From Agromyces bracchium (GTDB lineage Bacteria; Actinomycetota; Actinomycetes; Actinomycetales; Microbacteriaceae), in contig NZ_WMLB01000023.1 in assembly GCF_009709675.1 (NCBI RefSeq), positions 1 to 64,000 of the forward strand: a DNA stretch of 64,000 nt. Reading direction: 5' to 3'. A program made the translations under genes and the position numbers. Below are positions 25,227 through 32,313 of this stretch, piece by piece. The notes beneath the pieces were generated by a model. That model saw only the letters and a program-made list of their open reading frames with translations. It was not told where the DNA came from and searched no databases. How positions within the stretch are numbered: position 1 is the stretch's first letter; every line of letters starts with the position of its first letter.

Positions 25227-26666
25227 TCAGGCCATCGTGAGCGCGAGACCCGGGTCGCGGAGGATCCGACCGACGTCGGCGAGGAACCGCGAGCCCTGCT
25301 CGCCGTCGACCAGGCGGTGGTCGAACGAGAGCGAGAGCGTCATGACGTCGCGGAGCGCGATCTCGCCGCGATGCCCCCACGGGGTGCGGCGCACGGCGCC
25401 CATCGCGAGGATCGCCGCCTCCCCCGGGTTGAGGATCGGCGTGCCGGCGTCGATCCCGAAGACGCCGATGTTCGTGATCGAGATCGTGCCGCCCGAGAGG
25501 TCGGCCGGCGCGGTCCGCCCGGCGCGCGCGGTCTCCGCGAGCGCGGCGATCGCGTCGGCGAGCTCGATGAGCGTCATCCGCTCGGCGCCCTTGACGTTCG
25601 GCACGACGAGCCCGCGCTCGGTCGCCGCGGCGATGCCGAGGTTCACATGCCCGAAGCGCACGATCTCCTGCGCCTCCTCGTCCCACCGCGAGTTCACCTC
25701 GGGCGTACGGGCCGCGGCGATGCAGAGCGCCTTGGCGACGACCGTGAGCGGCGTCACCTTGTGGCCCGCGTACGCGCGGTCGCCGCGGATGCCGGCGAGC
25801 AGTTCCATCGTCGCGGTCACGTCGACCGTGAGGAACTCCGTGACGTGCGGCGCGGTGAAGGCGCTCCGGACCATTGCGGCCGCGGTGTGCTTGCGCACGC
25901 CCTTGATGGGGATGCGGGTCTCGGTGGGTGCGGCCTCGCGGGCGCCCGGCGTGGGCTGCGACACGGGTTCTGCCGCCGTGCTCGTGGTCGCGGATGCCGC
26001 GGCCTCGACGTCGGACCGCGTGATGAGCCCGCGTTCGCCCGTGCCGACGACCTGTTCGAGGTCGACCCCGAGGTCGCGTGCGAGCTTGCGCACGGGCGGC
26101 GTCGATCGCGGCCGCTCGCCGCGGCCCGTGCCGTCGCCGCGCGGGTGGGTCGCCGTGTCGGGTTCGATGCGATCGTGCTCGGGCGGTGCCGGGACGAGGT
26201 CCTCGCTGAGCGCGGCGGCGCCGAGCCGGCGCGGCCGGCGCTTCGGTCCGCGCTCGGCGCCCGCCCCGTAGCCGACGAGCGTGGGTTCGCGGGTCTCGAC
26301 GGGCTCGGCGGAGGCGGAAGCGGGTGCCTGCGCCTCCGCCGCGCCGGTCGCCGCCGACGTCGACGCCGTGGCCGCGGCATCCGTCTCGACCGAGGGGGCC
26401 GCCGCGGGCGCATCGCCCGGCCCGCCGGTGTCGCACGAGAACAGCCTCTCGCCGACGTTCACGGTCTCGCCCTCGGCCGCGTGCAGTGCGGTCACCGTGC
26501 CCTCGAACGGCGACGGCAGCTCGACGACGGCCTTGGCGGTCTCGACATCGGCGATGATCTGGTTGAGCTCGACGTGATCGCCGACCTGGACGCGCCAGGC
26601 CACGATCTCCGACTCGGTCAATCCTTCGCCGAGGTCGGGCAGTGCGAAGTCGCGGATGGTGCTCAC
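25227..26666 (-). CDS. bkdC: Branched-chain 2-oxo acid dehydrogenase E2 (dihydrolipoamide acyltransferase)
   Basis: A 479-residue E2. One lipoyl domain comes first, with the lipoyl lysine K45 in DVETAKAVVEL. An Ala-rich linker follows, then a peripheral-subunit-binding domain (VRKLARDLGVDLEQVVGTG, about 190-225). The catalytic domain ends with SFDHRLVDGEQGSRFL, which carries the active-site histidine and aspartate. The GTG start overlaps the E1beta stop (GTGA). It transfers the acyl group to CoA. No E3 gene is in the window. Confidence 0.93.
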   Translation of the reverse strand: MSTIRDFALPDLGEGLTESEIVAWRVQVGDHVELNQIIADVETAKAVVELPSPFEGTVTALHAAEGETVNVGERLFSCDTGGPGDAPAAAPSVETDAAATASTSAATGAAEAQAPASASAEPVETREPTLVGYGAGAERGPKRRPRRLGAAALSEDLVPAPPEHDRIEPDTATHPRGDGTGRGERPRSTPPVRKLARDLGVDLEQVVGTGERGLITRSDVEAAASATTSTAAEPVSQPTPGAREAAPTETRIPIKGVRKHTAAAMVRSAFTAPHVTEFLTVDVTATMELLAGIRGDRAYAGHKVTPLTVVAKALCIAAARTPEVNSRWDEEAQEIVRFGHVNLGIAAATERGLVVPNVKGAERMTLIELADAIAALAETARAGRTAPADLSGGTISITNIGVFGIDAGTPILNPGEAAILAMGAVRRTPWGHRGEIALRDVMTLSLSFDHRLVDGEQGSRFLADVGRILRDPGLALTMA

Positions 26667-27673
26667 GCGTCCACCTCCGAGAGCGAGTTCGGCCGACCCA
26701 GGGCGCGGTCGACGCCGTCGAGGATGCGGTCGAGGTCGGGCAGGTGGTACTGCTCGAGCTTCGCCGGCGGGTACGGGATGTCGTGCCCGGTCACGCGGAC
26801 GGGCGCGGCCTCGAGGAAGTCGAAGCAGCGTTCGGTGATCGACGCGGCGATCTCGGCGCCGACGCCGCCCTGCTCGCCGGCCTCGTGCGCGACGACGAGC
26901 CGGCCCGTGCGGCGCACGGACGCCTCGATCGTCGCGTAGTCGACGGGCGCGAGCGAACGCAGGTCGATCACCTCGATCGACACGTCGTCCTCGGCGGCGG
27001 CGGTCGCGGCGTCCTTCGCGGTCTGCACGAGGGCGCCGTAGGTGACGAGCGTGACGTCGTCGCCCGCGGCGACCGTGGTCGCGACCCCCATGGGGCGTGC
27101 GTCGGCCAGGTTCGCCTCGAGGTCGACCTCGCCCTTGACGTGGTAGCGGCGCTTGGGTTCGAGGAAGACCACGGGGTCGTCGCTCGCGATGGCCTGCCGG
27201 ATCATGACGTAGGCGTCGGCGGGGTTCGAGCAGGCGATGACGCGCAGGCCCGCGGTGTGCGTGAAGTACGCCTCCGGCGACTCGGAGTGGTGCTCGGCCG
27301 CGCCGATGCCGCCGCCGAACGGGATGCGGATGACCATGGGCATGCGCACCGTCCCGCGTGAGCGGTAGTGGAGCTTGGCGACCTGCGCGACGATCTGGTC
27401 GAACGCCGGGTAGACGAACCCGTCGAACTGGATCTCGACGACGGGGCGGAACCCGCGATAGGCGAGCCCGACGGCGGTGCCGACGATGCCCGCCTCGGAG
27501 AGCGGCGTGTCGACCACGCGGTGCTCGCCGAACTCGGCCTTCAGGCCGTCGGTGATGCGGAACACGCCGCCGAGGGTGCCGATGTCCTCGCCCATGAGCA
27601 CGACCTTGTCGTCGTCGGCGAGCGCACGGCGGAGCCCCTCGTTGATGGCCTTGCCGAAGGTGATGGTGGTCAT
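26663..27673 (-). CDS. bkdB: Branched-chain 2-oxo acid dehydrogenase E1 beta subunit
   Basis: A 336-residue subunit. MGEDIGTLGGVFRITDGL, DTPLSEAGIVGTAVGLA and the IPFGGGIGAAEHHSES active-site region are typical of branched-chain rather than pyruvate E1beta. The C-terminal VTGHDIPYPPAKLEQYHLPD is also characteristic. It overlaps E1alpha (ATGA) and E2 (GTGA), giving one tightly coupled operon. The reading frame is open far upstream, but that part is antisense to nothing useful and overlaps E1alpha. Confidence 0.94.
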   Translation of the reverse strand: MTTITFGKAINEGLRRALADDDKVVLMGEDIGTLGGVFRITDGLKAEFGEHRVVDTPLSEAGIVGTAVGLAYRGFRPVVEIQFDGFVYPAFDQIVAQVAKLHYRSRGTVRMPMVIRIPFGGGIGAAEHHSESPEAYFTHTAGLRVIACSNPADAYVMIRQAIASDDPVVFLEPKRRYHVKGEVDLEANLADARPMGVATTVAAGDDVTLVTYGALVQTAKDAATAAAEDDVSIEVIDLRSLAPVDYATIEASVRRTGRLVVAHEAGEQGGVGAEIAASITERCFDFLEAAPVRVTGHDIPYPPAKLEQYHLPDLDRILDGVDRALGRPNSLSEVDA

Positions 27674-28791
27674 CGGGCGCCCTCCTCGTCGAACATCGCC
27701 AGGTACCGCGCGTAGCGGTCGCGCTGGCGCTCGAGGTGGCTGTTCGGCTCGGCGTAGACGTGGTCGAACACGCTCATCGGCTCCGGGTCGGGGATCGCGG
27801 TGATCCCGGCGCGCAGCTCGGCGGCGGCGCGGTCGGCGGCGGCCTTCGCGTCGGCGTCGACCGCCTCCATGTCGGCACCGGATGCGGCGAGGAACGCGTG
27901 CAACCGCGTGACCGGGTCGCGCTCGCGCCACTCGGCGAGGTCGTCGTCGGTGCGGTAGCGCTTGGGGTCGTCGGCCGTGGTGTGCGGACCCATGCGGTAG
28001 GTGACGGCCTCGATGAACGCGGGGCCCTCGCCGCGGCGGGCGCGGTCGAGCGCCCAGCGGGTGACCGCGAGCACGGCGAGCACGTCGTTGCCGTCGACCC
28101 GGATGCCGGGCATGCCGAAGCCGTCGGCGCGGCGCGCCAGCGGCTGCTTCGACTGCAGGCCGACGGGCTCGGAGATCGCCCACCCGTTGTTCTGGCAGAA
28201 GAACACGACGGGCGCATCGAAGCTCGACGCGAACACGAGCGCCTCGTTGACGTCGCCCTCGCTCGTCGCACCGTCGCCGAAGTACGCGATCGAGGCGGCG
28301 CTCGAGGCCTCCCACTTCGCGCCCATCGCCCAGCCGACGGCGTGCAGCGACTGCGCGCCGATGATGATGTTGGGGATCGCCATCCGCTTCTCGTACGGGT
28401 TCCACCCGGACGCCGCCGCACCGCGCCACACGCTCAGCAGTTCGTCGGGACGGACGCCGCGCAGCCACGCGATGGCGTGCTCGCGGTAGCTGGAGAACAC
28501 GAAGTCGTCCTCGTGCAGGGCGCGCGCCGAGCCGATCTGCGCGGCCTCCTGTCCGGCGAGCGGGGGCCAGAGGGCGAGCTCGCCCTGGCGCTGCAGGGCG
28601 GTGGCCTCCGCATCGAGCCGGCGGACCACGACCATCTCGCGGTGCAGCTCGACCAGGGCATCGACGTCGACGTCGGCGACCCACGGGTCGAACTCGGGGT
28701 TCGCGTGGCGACGGCCGGTCGCGTCGAGGAGTCGGACGAGGTCGTCGGGGCGGGTCAGCAGCCCGGTCGCCTCTCGGTCGGAAGGGGTCAT
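27670..28791 (-). CDS. bkdA: Branched-chain 2-oxo acid dehydrogenase E1 alpha subunit
   Basis: A 373-residue thiamine-diphosphate subunit. The ThDP motif is GDGATSEGDVNEAL ending at QNNGW (GDG...NN). SSYREHAIAWLRG and the phosphorylation-loop-like TYRMGPHTTADDPKRYR are standard. GGAGG lies seven bases before the ATG. It decarboxylates leucine-, isoleucine- and valine-derived keto acids, giving isovaleryl-CoA and relatives for the 11.8-21.5 kb operon. A promoter with 17 bp spacing and an Lrp-like repeat lies upstream. Confidence 0.95.
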   Translation of the reverse strand: MTPSDREATGLLTRPDDLVRLLDATGRRHANPEFDPWVADVDVDALVELHREMVVVRRLDAEATALQRQGELALWPPLAGQEAAQIGSARALHEDDFVFSSYREHAIAWLRGVRPDELLSVWRGAAASGWNPYEKRMAIPNIIIGAQSLHAVGWAMGAKWEASSAASIAYFGDGATSEGDVNEALVFASSFDAPVVFFCQNNGWAISEPVGLQSKQPLARRADGFGMPGIRVDGNDVLAVLAVTRWALDRARRGEGPAFIEAVTYRMGPHTTADDPKRYRTDDDLAEWRERDPVTRLHAFLAASGADMEAVDADAKAAADRAAAELRAGITAIPDPEPMSVFDHVYAEPNSHLERQRDRYARYLAMFDEEGAR

Positions 28792-28861
28792 CGTCGAACC
28801 TCCGTGTCGGCTCGGCCGCCTTGTGGGCAGCCTCGCACCGGCGCCGATGCCGGGTACTCGC

Positions 28862-28890
28862 AGCGTACGACGATCTGGCATTCGGCTCAA
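28862..28890 (-). promoter_or_regulatory. bkd operon promoter with overlapping Lrp-like inverted repeat
   Basis: On the minus strand TTGAGC (28885-28890), a 17 bp spacer and TACGCT (28862-28867) form a promoter about 64 nt before bkdA. The -35 box is half of an inverted repeat CTCAA-N15-TTGAG (28886-28910). That placement would let the divergent Lrp protein control the operon. Confidence 0.55.
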
Positions 28891-28943
28891 GCAACGACGA
28901 TCGCATTGAGCATGTTGCATGGCGGCAGGCCCGATCTCGGTGC

Positions 28944-28949
28944 TAACGT
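28944..28949 (+). promoter_or_regulatory. Probable -10 box of the lrp gene
   Basis: TAACGT eight bases before the ATG at 28958, with no Shine-Dalgarno sequence. It suggests a leaderless or nearly leaderless transcript. Confidence 0.4.
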
Positions 28950-28957
28950 GTGGCGGT

Positions 28958-29422
28958 ATGACCGGCTACGACCCCGTCGACCGCGCTCTGCTCACGGCCC
29001 TCGCGGCCGATCCGAGGGCGACGGTCGTCGCGCTCGCCGAGCGGCTGAGGATGAGCCGGAACACCGTGCAGGCGCGGATGGCGCGGCTCGAGTCCTCCGG
29101 CGCCTTCCTCTCGTTCGAGCGGAGCATCGATCCGAGCCCGCTCGGCTATCCGCTCGAGGCGTTCGTCGCGGTGCATGCACGGCAGAAGGTGCTCTCGGAG
29201 GTGGTCGCGGCGCTCGCCGAGATCCCCGAGGTCATCCAGGCGCACGGTCTCTCGGGGCAGATCGACCTGCTCGTGCGCGTCGTGTGCCGCGACGCGCACG
29301 ACCTCTTCCGCATCGACGAGGAGATCCTCGCGATCGAGGGTGTGGAGCGCACGGAGACCTCGCTCGCGATGGGCGAGCTCATCCCCTACCGGCTCGGCCC
29401 CCTGCTCGAGCGAACAGGCTGA
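28958..29422 (+). CDS. Lrp/AsnC family regulator, probable regulator of the bkd operon
   Basis: A 154-residue regulator. The N-terminal winged HTH reads LAERLRMSRNTVQARMARLE, and a RAM ligand-binding domain follows (EVVAALAEIPEVIQAHGLSG, DLLVRVVCRD). It is divergent from bkdA, as BkdR-type Lrp regulators are in other bacteria, so branched-chain amino acids or keto acids are the expected ligands. The ATG is chosen over an upstream extension because a -10 box precedes it. Confidence 0.9.
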   Translation: MTGYDPVDRALLTALAADPRATVVALAERLRMSRNTVQARMARLESSGAFLSFERSIDPSPLGYPLEAFVAVHARQKVLSEVVAALAEIPEVIQAHGLSGQIDLLVRVVCRDAHDLFRIDEEILAIEGVERTETSLAMGELIPYRLGPLLERTG

Positions 29423-29424
29423 TC

Positions 29425-30303
29425 GTGCGCGTCGCGGTGCTGCGGTGCGAGCGGCTCCCGAGCTTCGTCACGTGGGAGATCCCGGACGTCGACGCGCTCT
29501 TCGACGACGACCGGCTGCTCGTGGAGGCGCTCCGCGCACGGGGTGTCGATGCGGTCCCGCTGGCGTGGTCCGCCGACGCCGACTGGACCGCGTTCGACCT
29601 CGCGGTGCTCCGCAGCACCTGGGACTACGTGGATCGCCTGCCCGAGTTCCTCGCCGCGCTCGAGCGCATCGAGACGAGCGGATGTCGCGTGCGCAACCCG
29701 CTCGACGCGGTCCGGTGGAACAGCGACAAGCGGTATCTCGAGGACCTCGATCGGCGGGGTGTGCCGGTGGTCCCCCTGATCCGCGCCGACCCCGGGGATC
29801 CGGGTCCGGCGGTCGAGGCGGTCGCCGACCGGGGTTGGACCGAGTTGGTCGTGAAGCCCGAGGTGGGCGTGGGCGGGGCCGGCGTCGCGCGCCTCCGGGC
29901 GGCGGACCTGCCCGGCCGTCTCGCCTCGGCGGACGGGCCGCTGTTCGTCCAGCCGCTCGCACGGGCGGTGCTCGACGAGGGCGAGTACTCGCACGTCCTG
30001 ATCGGCGGCGAGGCGAGTCACGTGCTGCGCAAGCGGCCCGCGACCGGCGACTTCCGCGCGCACGGCATCTACGGCGGGACGGTCGAGGCGCACGCGGCCG
30101 ACGCCGGCGACCTCGCCGAGATCCGGGCGCTCGCCGCTCGACTCCCGTTCGAGCTCGACTACGCCCGGATCGACGTGGTGCGCTACGAGGGCCGGCTCAG
30201 CGTCCTCGAACTCGAGGTGATCGAGCCGATCCTGTACCTCGCGCTCGCGCCGGGAGCCGCCGGGCGACTGGCGGCCGCCGTGCTTCGCGGAACCGGAGCG
30301 TGA
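29425..30303 (+). CDS. ATP-grasp family protein of unknown substrate
   Basis: A 292-residue protein. DLAVLRSTWDYVDRLPEFL and NSDKRYLEDL mark an ATP-grasp family related to RimK/glutathione-synthetase-like ligases. VVKPEVGVGGAGV is the nucleotide-binding glycine loop, and EGEYSHVLIGG and LEVIEPILYL supply the metal-binding region. It starts at GTG 2 bp after the lrp stop, so the two are cotranscribed. Peptide-like ligation is the family theme, but no substrate can be assigned. Confidence 0.82.
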   Translation: MRVAVLRCERLPSFVTWEIPDVDALFDDDRLLVEALRARGVDAVPLAWSADADWTAFDLAVLRSTWDYVDRLPEFLAALERIETSGCRVRNPLDAVRWNSDKRYLEDLDRRGVPVVPLIRADPGDPGPAVEAVADRGWTELVVKPEVGVGGAGVARLRAADLPGRLASADGPLFVQPLARAVLDEGEYSHVLIGGEASHVLRKRPATGDFRAHGIYGGTVEAHAADAGDLAEIRALAARLPFELDYARIDVVRYEGRLSVLELEVIEPILYLALAPGAAGRLAAAVLRGTGA

Positions 30304-30315
30304 CGACCGGGCGGA

Positions 30316-30328
30316 GTTCCAAAGGAAC
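30316..30328. other. Small palindrome GTTCC-AAA-GGAAC
   Basis: A perfect 5 bp inverted repeat with a 3-base centre, just after the ATP-grasp stop and before the ArsR operator cluster. It may be a weak terminator or a protein-binding site. Confidence 0.35.
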
Positions 30329-30331
30329 AGT

Positions 30332-30377
30332 TGCAAACATTTGCTTGCAAAGTGTTCTTTGCAGCGATACCTTTGCA
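30332..30377 (+). promoter_or_regulatory. Promoter with symmetric four-half-site operator
   Basis: TTGCAA (30345-30350), 17 bp and TACCTT (30368-30373) place the transcript start next to the ATG at 30380. Four TGCAAAS half-sites are arranged symmetrically about 30354.5: TGCAAAC 30332-30338, TGCAAAG 30346-30352, then inverted CTTTGCA at 30357-30363 and 30371-30377. Neighbouring same-orientation sites are 14 bp apart. Confidence 0.7.
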
Positions 30378-30379
30378 CC

Positions 30380-31072
30380 ATGGACGCGCAGACGAACGAC
30401 GGCGAGCAGACGAACGACGGCGAGCAGACGGACGACCTCGAATCCTGGCCGAGCAGCACCCGCCATCCGGGCATCGACCACGTGCTCTCCTCCGAGAGCC
30501 TGAAGAGCCTGGCGCATCCGCTCCGGGTGCAGATCTACGACGAGCTCTCGACCTACGGTCCGTTCACCGCGAGCGGGCTCGCCGAGCGGCTCGGCGAATC
30601 GAGCGGCGCGACCAGCTATCACCTGCGCCAGCTCGCAAAGGCCGGTCTCGTGCAGGAGGTCGAGGGCCGCGGCAAGGGGCGCGAACGCTGGTGGGAACGC
30701 CGACCCGGCTCGATCGCGATCCCCGACGCGCGGAGCTTGCCGCCGGGCAGCGCCGACCGGCTCGCGGTGAAGCTCGTCGAGGACGAGTGGTTCCGCTCGC
30801 GCGAGCAGAACTTCCGCGAGTTCCTGACCACGGGCGAGGAGGTGTTCGGCAGCGACTGGCTCGACATCGCCACGTCCGACACCATCAACCTCAAGCTCAC
30901 CCCCGACCAGCTGCACGGGCTCGTGACCGACATCGACGTCCTGCTGAAGAAGTACATCGACGCGTACAAGAAGACGCCGTCGCCCGGGTCTCGTCCCGTG
31001 CAGATCCACATCAACGCCTTCCCGCTCGTGCGCGGGCAGGCTCCCGACACCGACGGAACGGAACGGCCATGA
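30380..31072 (+). CDS. ArsR-type winged-helix transcriptional regulator
   Basis: A 230-residue regulator. After a short acidic repeat (QTNDGE twice, then QTDDLE; residues about 4-21) comes the HTH: SLAHPLRVQIYDELSTYGPF and SGLAERLGESSGATSYHLRQL. The C-terminal half contains a conserved helical region (EEWFRSREQNFREFL-like). This architecture is common next to major-facilitator or small genes in actinobacteria. Its own promoter carries four symmetric TGCAAAS half-sites, so autoregulation is likely. It overlaps the next small gene by ATGA. Confidence 0.87.
   Translation: MDAQTNDGEQTNDGEQTDDLESWPSSTRHPGIDHVLSSESLKSLAHPLRVQIYDELSTYGPFTASGLAERLGESSGATSYHLRQLAKAGLVQEVEGRGKGRERWWERRPGSIAIPDARSLPPGSADRLAVKLVEDEWFRSREQNFREFLTTGEEVFGSDWLDIATSDTINLKLTPDQLHGLVTDIDVLLKKYIDAYKKTPSPGSRPVQIHINAFPLVRGQAPDTDGTERP
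30389..30442 (+). repeat. 18 bp in-frame tandem repeat in the ArsR gene
   Basis: Two identical units (30389-30406, 30407-30424) encoding QTNDGE and a third diverged unit (30425-30442, QTDDLE). The period is a multiple of three, so copy changes keep the frame. Confidence 0.85.
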
Positions 31073-31281
31073 ACACGCTCACCGTCTCCCCCGCGTCGGG
31101 CCGGCGCTCCGACCTGGCCGTCCGCGCGGGCCTCGCGCTCGCGAGATGGGGTCGACGCCGCACCATCCGGCGCACCGATCGCGAGCGGATGCTGCGCGCC
31201 ATCGCCGAGCGATCGGCCGCGCGCGACGCGCACGCGGAGAACGCCCGCGTCCACTCGGCGGCACGCCTGACGCTCATGTGA
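31069..31281 (+). CDS. Small basic protein of unknown function
   Basis: A 70-residue arginine-rich protein translationally coupled to the ArsR gene (ATGA overlap). It shows a predicted helix (SDLAVRAGLALARWGRRR) and a second basic helix. It has no recognisable domain, signal peptide or membrane segment. The coupling and the terminator right after it support a real gene in a two-gene operon. Confidence 0.65.
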   Translation: MNTLTVSPASGRRSDLAVRAGLALARWGRRRTIRRTDRERMLRAIAERSAARDAHAENARVHSAARLTLM

Positions 31282-31289
31282 CCCGCGCC

Positions 31290-31322
31290 CGAGCGGTGCG
31301 CGCGAATCGCGCGCACCGCTCG
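31290..31322 (+). terminator. Hairpin terminator after the ArsR operon
   Basis: Arms CGAGCGGTGCGCGC and GCGCGCACCGCTCG pair perfectly around GAATC, followed by GGTTTGGTT. It lies 8 bp after the small basic gene. Confidence 0.8.
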
Positions 31323-31386
31323 GGTTTGGTTCGGCGCGCCTCCCGTGTCAGGGTGTACTGCCCGAACACCCCCGCGAAGGAGCACC

Positions 31387-32235
31387 ATGGCACGCCGACG
31401 TCCCCTGCAGCTCGACGGCCGGCTCGCCGTCGTCACCGGAGCCGGGAGCGGGATGGGCCGGGCGTCGGCCGAGCTGCTTGCGGCACGCGGGTGCGCACTG
31501 GCGCTCGTCGACCGCGACGCGGCGGCGCTCGAGGGGCTCGCGAGCGTGCTGCGCGCCCGAGGCGCGTCCGTCAGCACGCACGTGATCGACCTCGCCGACC
31601 TCACGGCCGTCGCCGCCCTCCCCGACGCGGTCGCCGCCGCCCACGATCGCGGTCCGAGCGTCCTCCTCAACTGCGCGGGCGTCTCGATGCTCGGCAGCTT
31701 CGAGCAGGCGACGCTCGAGGAGTTCCGCTGGGTCGTCGACATCAACCTGTGGGGCACCGTCGCGATGACGAAGGCGTTCCTCCCCGCGCTCATCGCGGCC
31801 GGCGACGCGCATATCGCCAACGTGTCGAGCCTCTACGGCCTGGCCGCGCCCGCGGGACGCGTCCCGTACGTCACCTCGAAGTTCGCCGTGCGCGGGTTCA
31901 CCGACGCGCTCCGCCACGAGCTCGAGGCGACGGATGTCTCGGTCTCGGCGATCTACCCCGGGGGCGTGCAGACCGGCATCATCCACCACGCCCGCGTCGC
32001 CGCCGCGGTCGCGCCGGGCGCCGCGGCGCGAGCCGCCGACGCGCAGGCCGCCCTCTACCGCACGACGCCGGCCCAGGCGGCCGAGCGCATCGTCGACGGC
32101 ATCGTGCGGCGGCGCCCGCGCGTCTTCATCGGCCGCGACTCGCGCCTCAGCGACCTCGTCACGCGCGTCGCACCCGTCGGCTACTGGAACGTCATGCGCG
32201 GCATCGTCGCGGCCGCGGCCGACACCCGCGCGTAG
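31387..32235 (+). CDS. Short-chain dehydrogenase/reductase
   Basis: A 282-residue SDR. The cofactor loop is TGAGSGMG (about 16-23), with D in LVDRD favouring NAD. NCAGVS and ANVSSLYG give the catalytic serine, and YVTSK the catalytic Tyr-x-x-x-Lys. The C-terminal extension (about 230-282) resembles SDRs that act on lipid or hydrophobic substrates. GAAGGAG precedes the ATG. Substrate unknown. Confidence 0.9.
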   Translation: MARRRPLQLDGRLAVVTGAGSGMGRASAELLAARGCALALVDRDAAALEGLASVLRARGASVSTHVIDLADLTAVAALPDAVAAAHDRGPSVLLNCAGVSMLGSFEQATLEEFRWVVDINLWGTVAMTKAFLPALIAAGDAHIANVSSLYGLAAPAGRVPYVTSKFAVRGFTDALRHELEATDVSVSAIYPGGVQTGIIHHARVAAAVAPGAAARAADAQAALYRTTPAQAAERIVDGIVRRRPRVFIGRDSRLSDLVTRVAPVGYWNVMRGIVAAAADTRA

Positions 32236-32260
32236 TCGCCGGCAACGGCCGGCAAGACGA

Positions 32261-32296
32261 CGGATGCCCGCCCCGACGAATCGGGACGGACATCCG
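32261..32296 (-). terminator. Terminator of pnp
   Basis: On the minus strand a 16 bp stem with two G-U pairs closes on a TTCG tetraloop. It lies 18 bp past the pnp stop. The arms begin and end with CGGATG/CATCCG, linking it to the GGATGCC family of words. Confidence 0.75.
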
Positions 32297-32313
32297 GAGC
32301 AGGCCGCGTGCGC

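Noticed and set aside
27736..29424. N-terminal 563 codons of an 855-codon frame ending with the ATP-grasp protein
   Set aside because: That part is antisense to bkdA and overlaps lrp; homology begins at GTG 29425.
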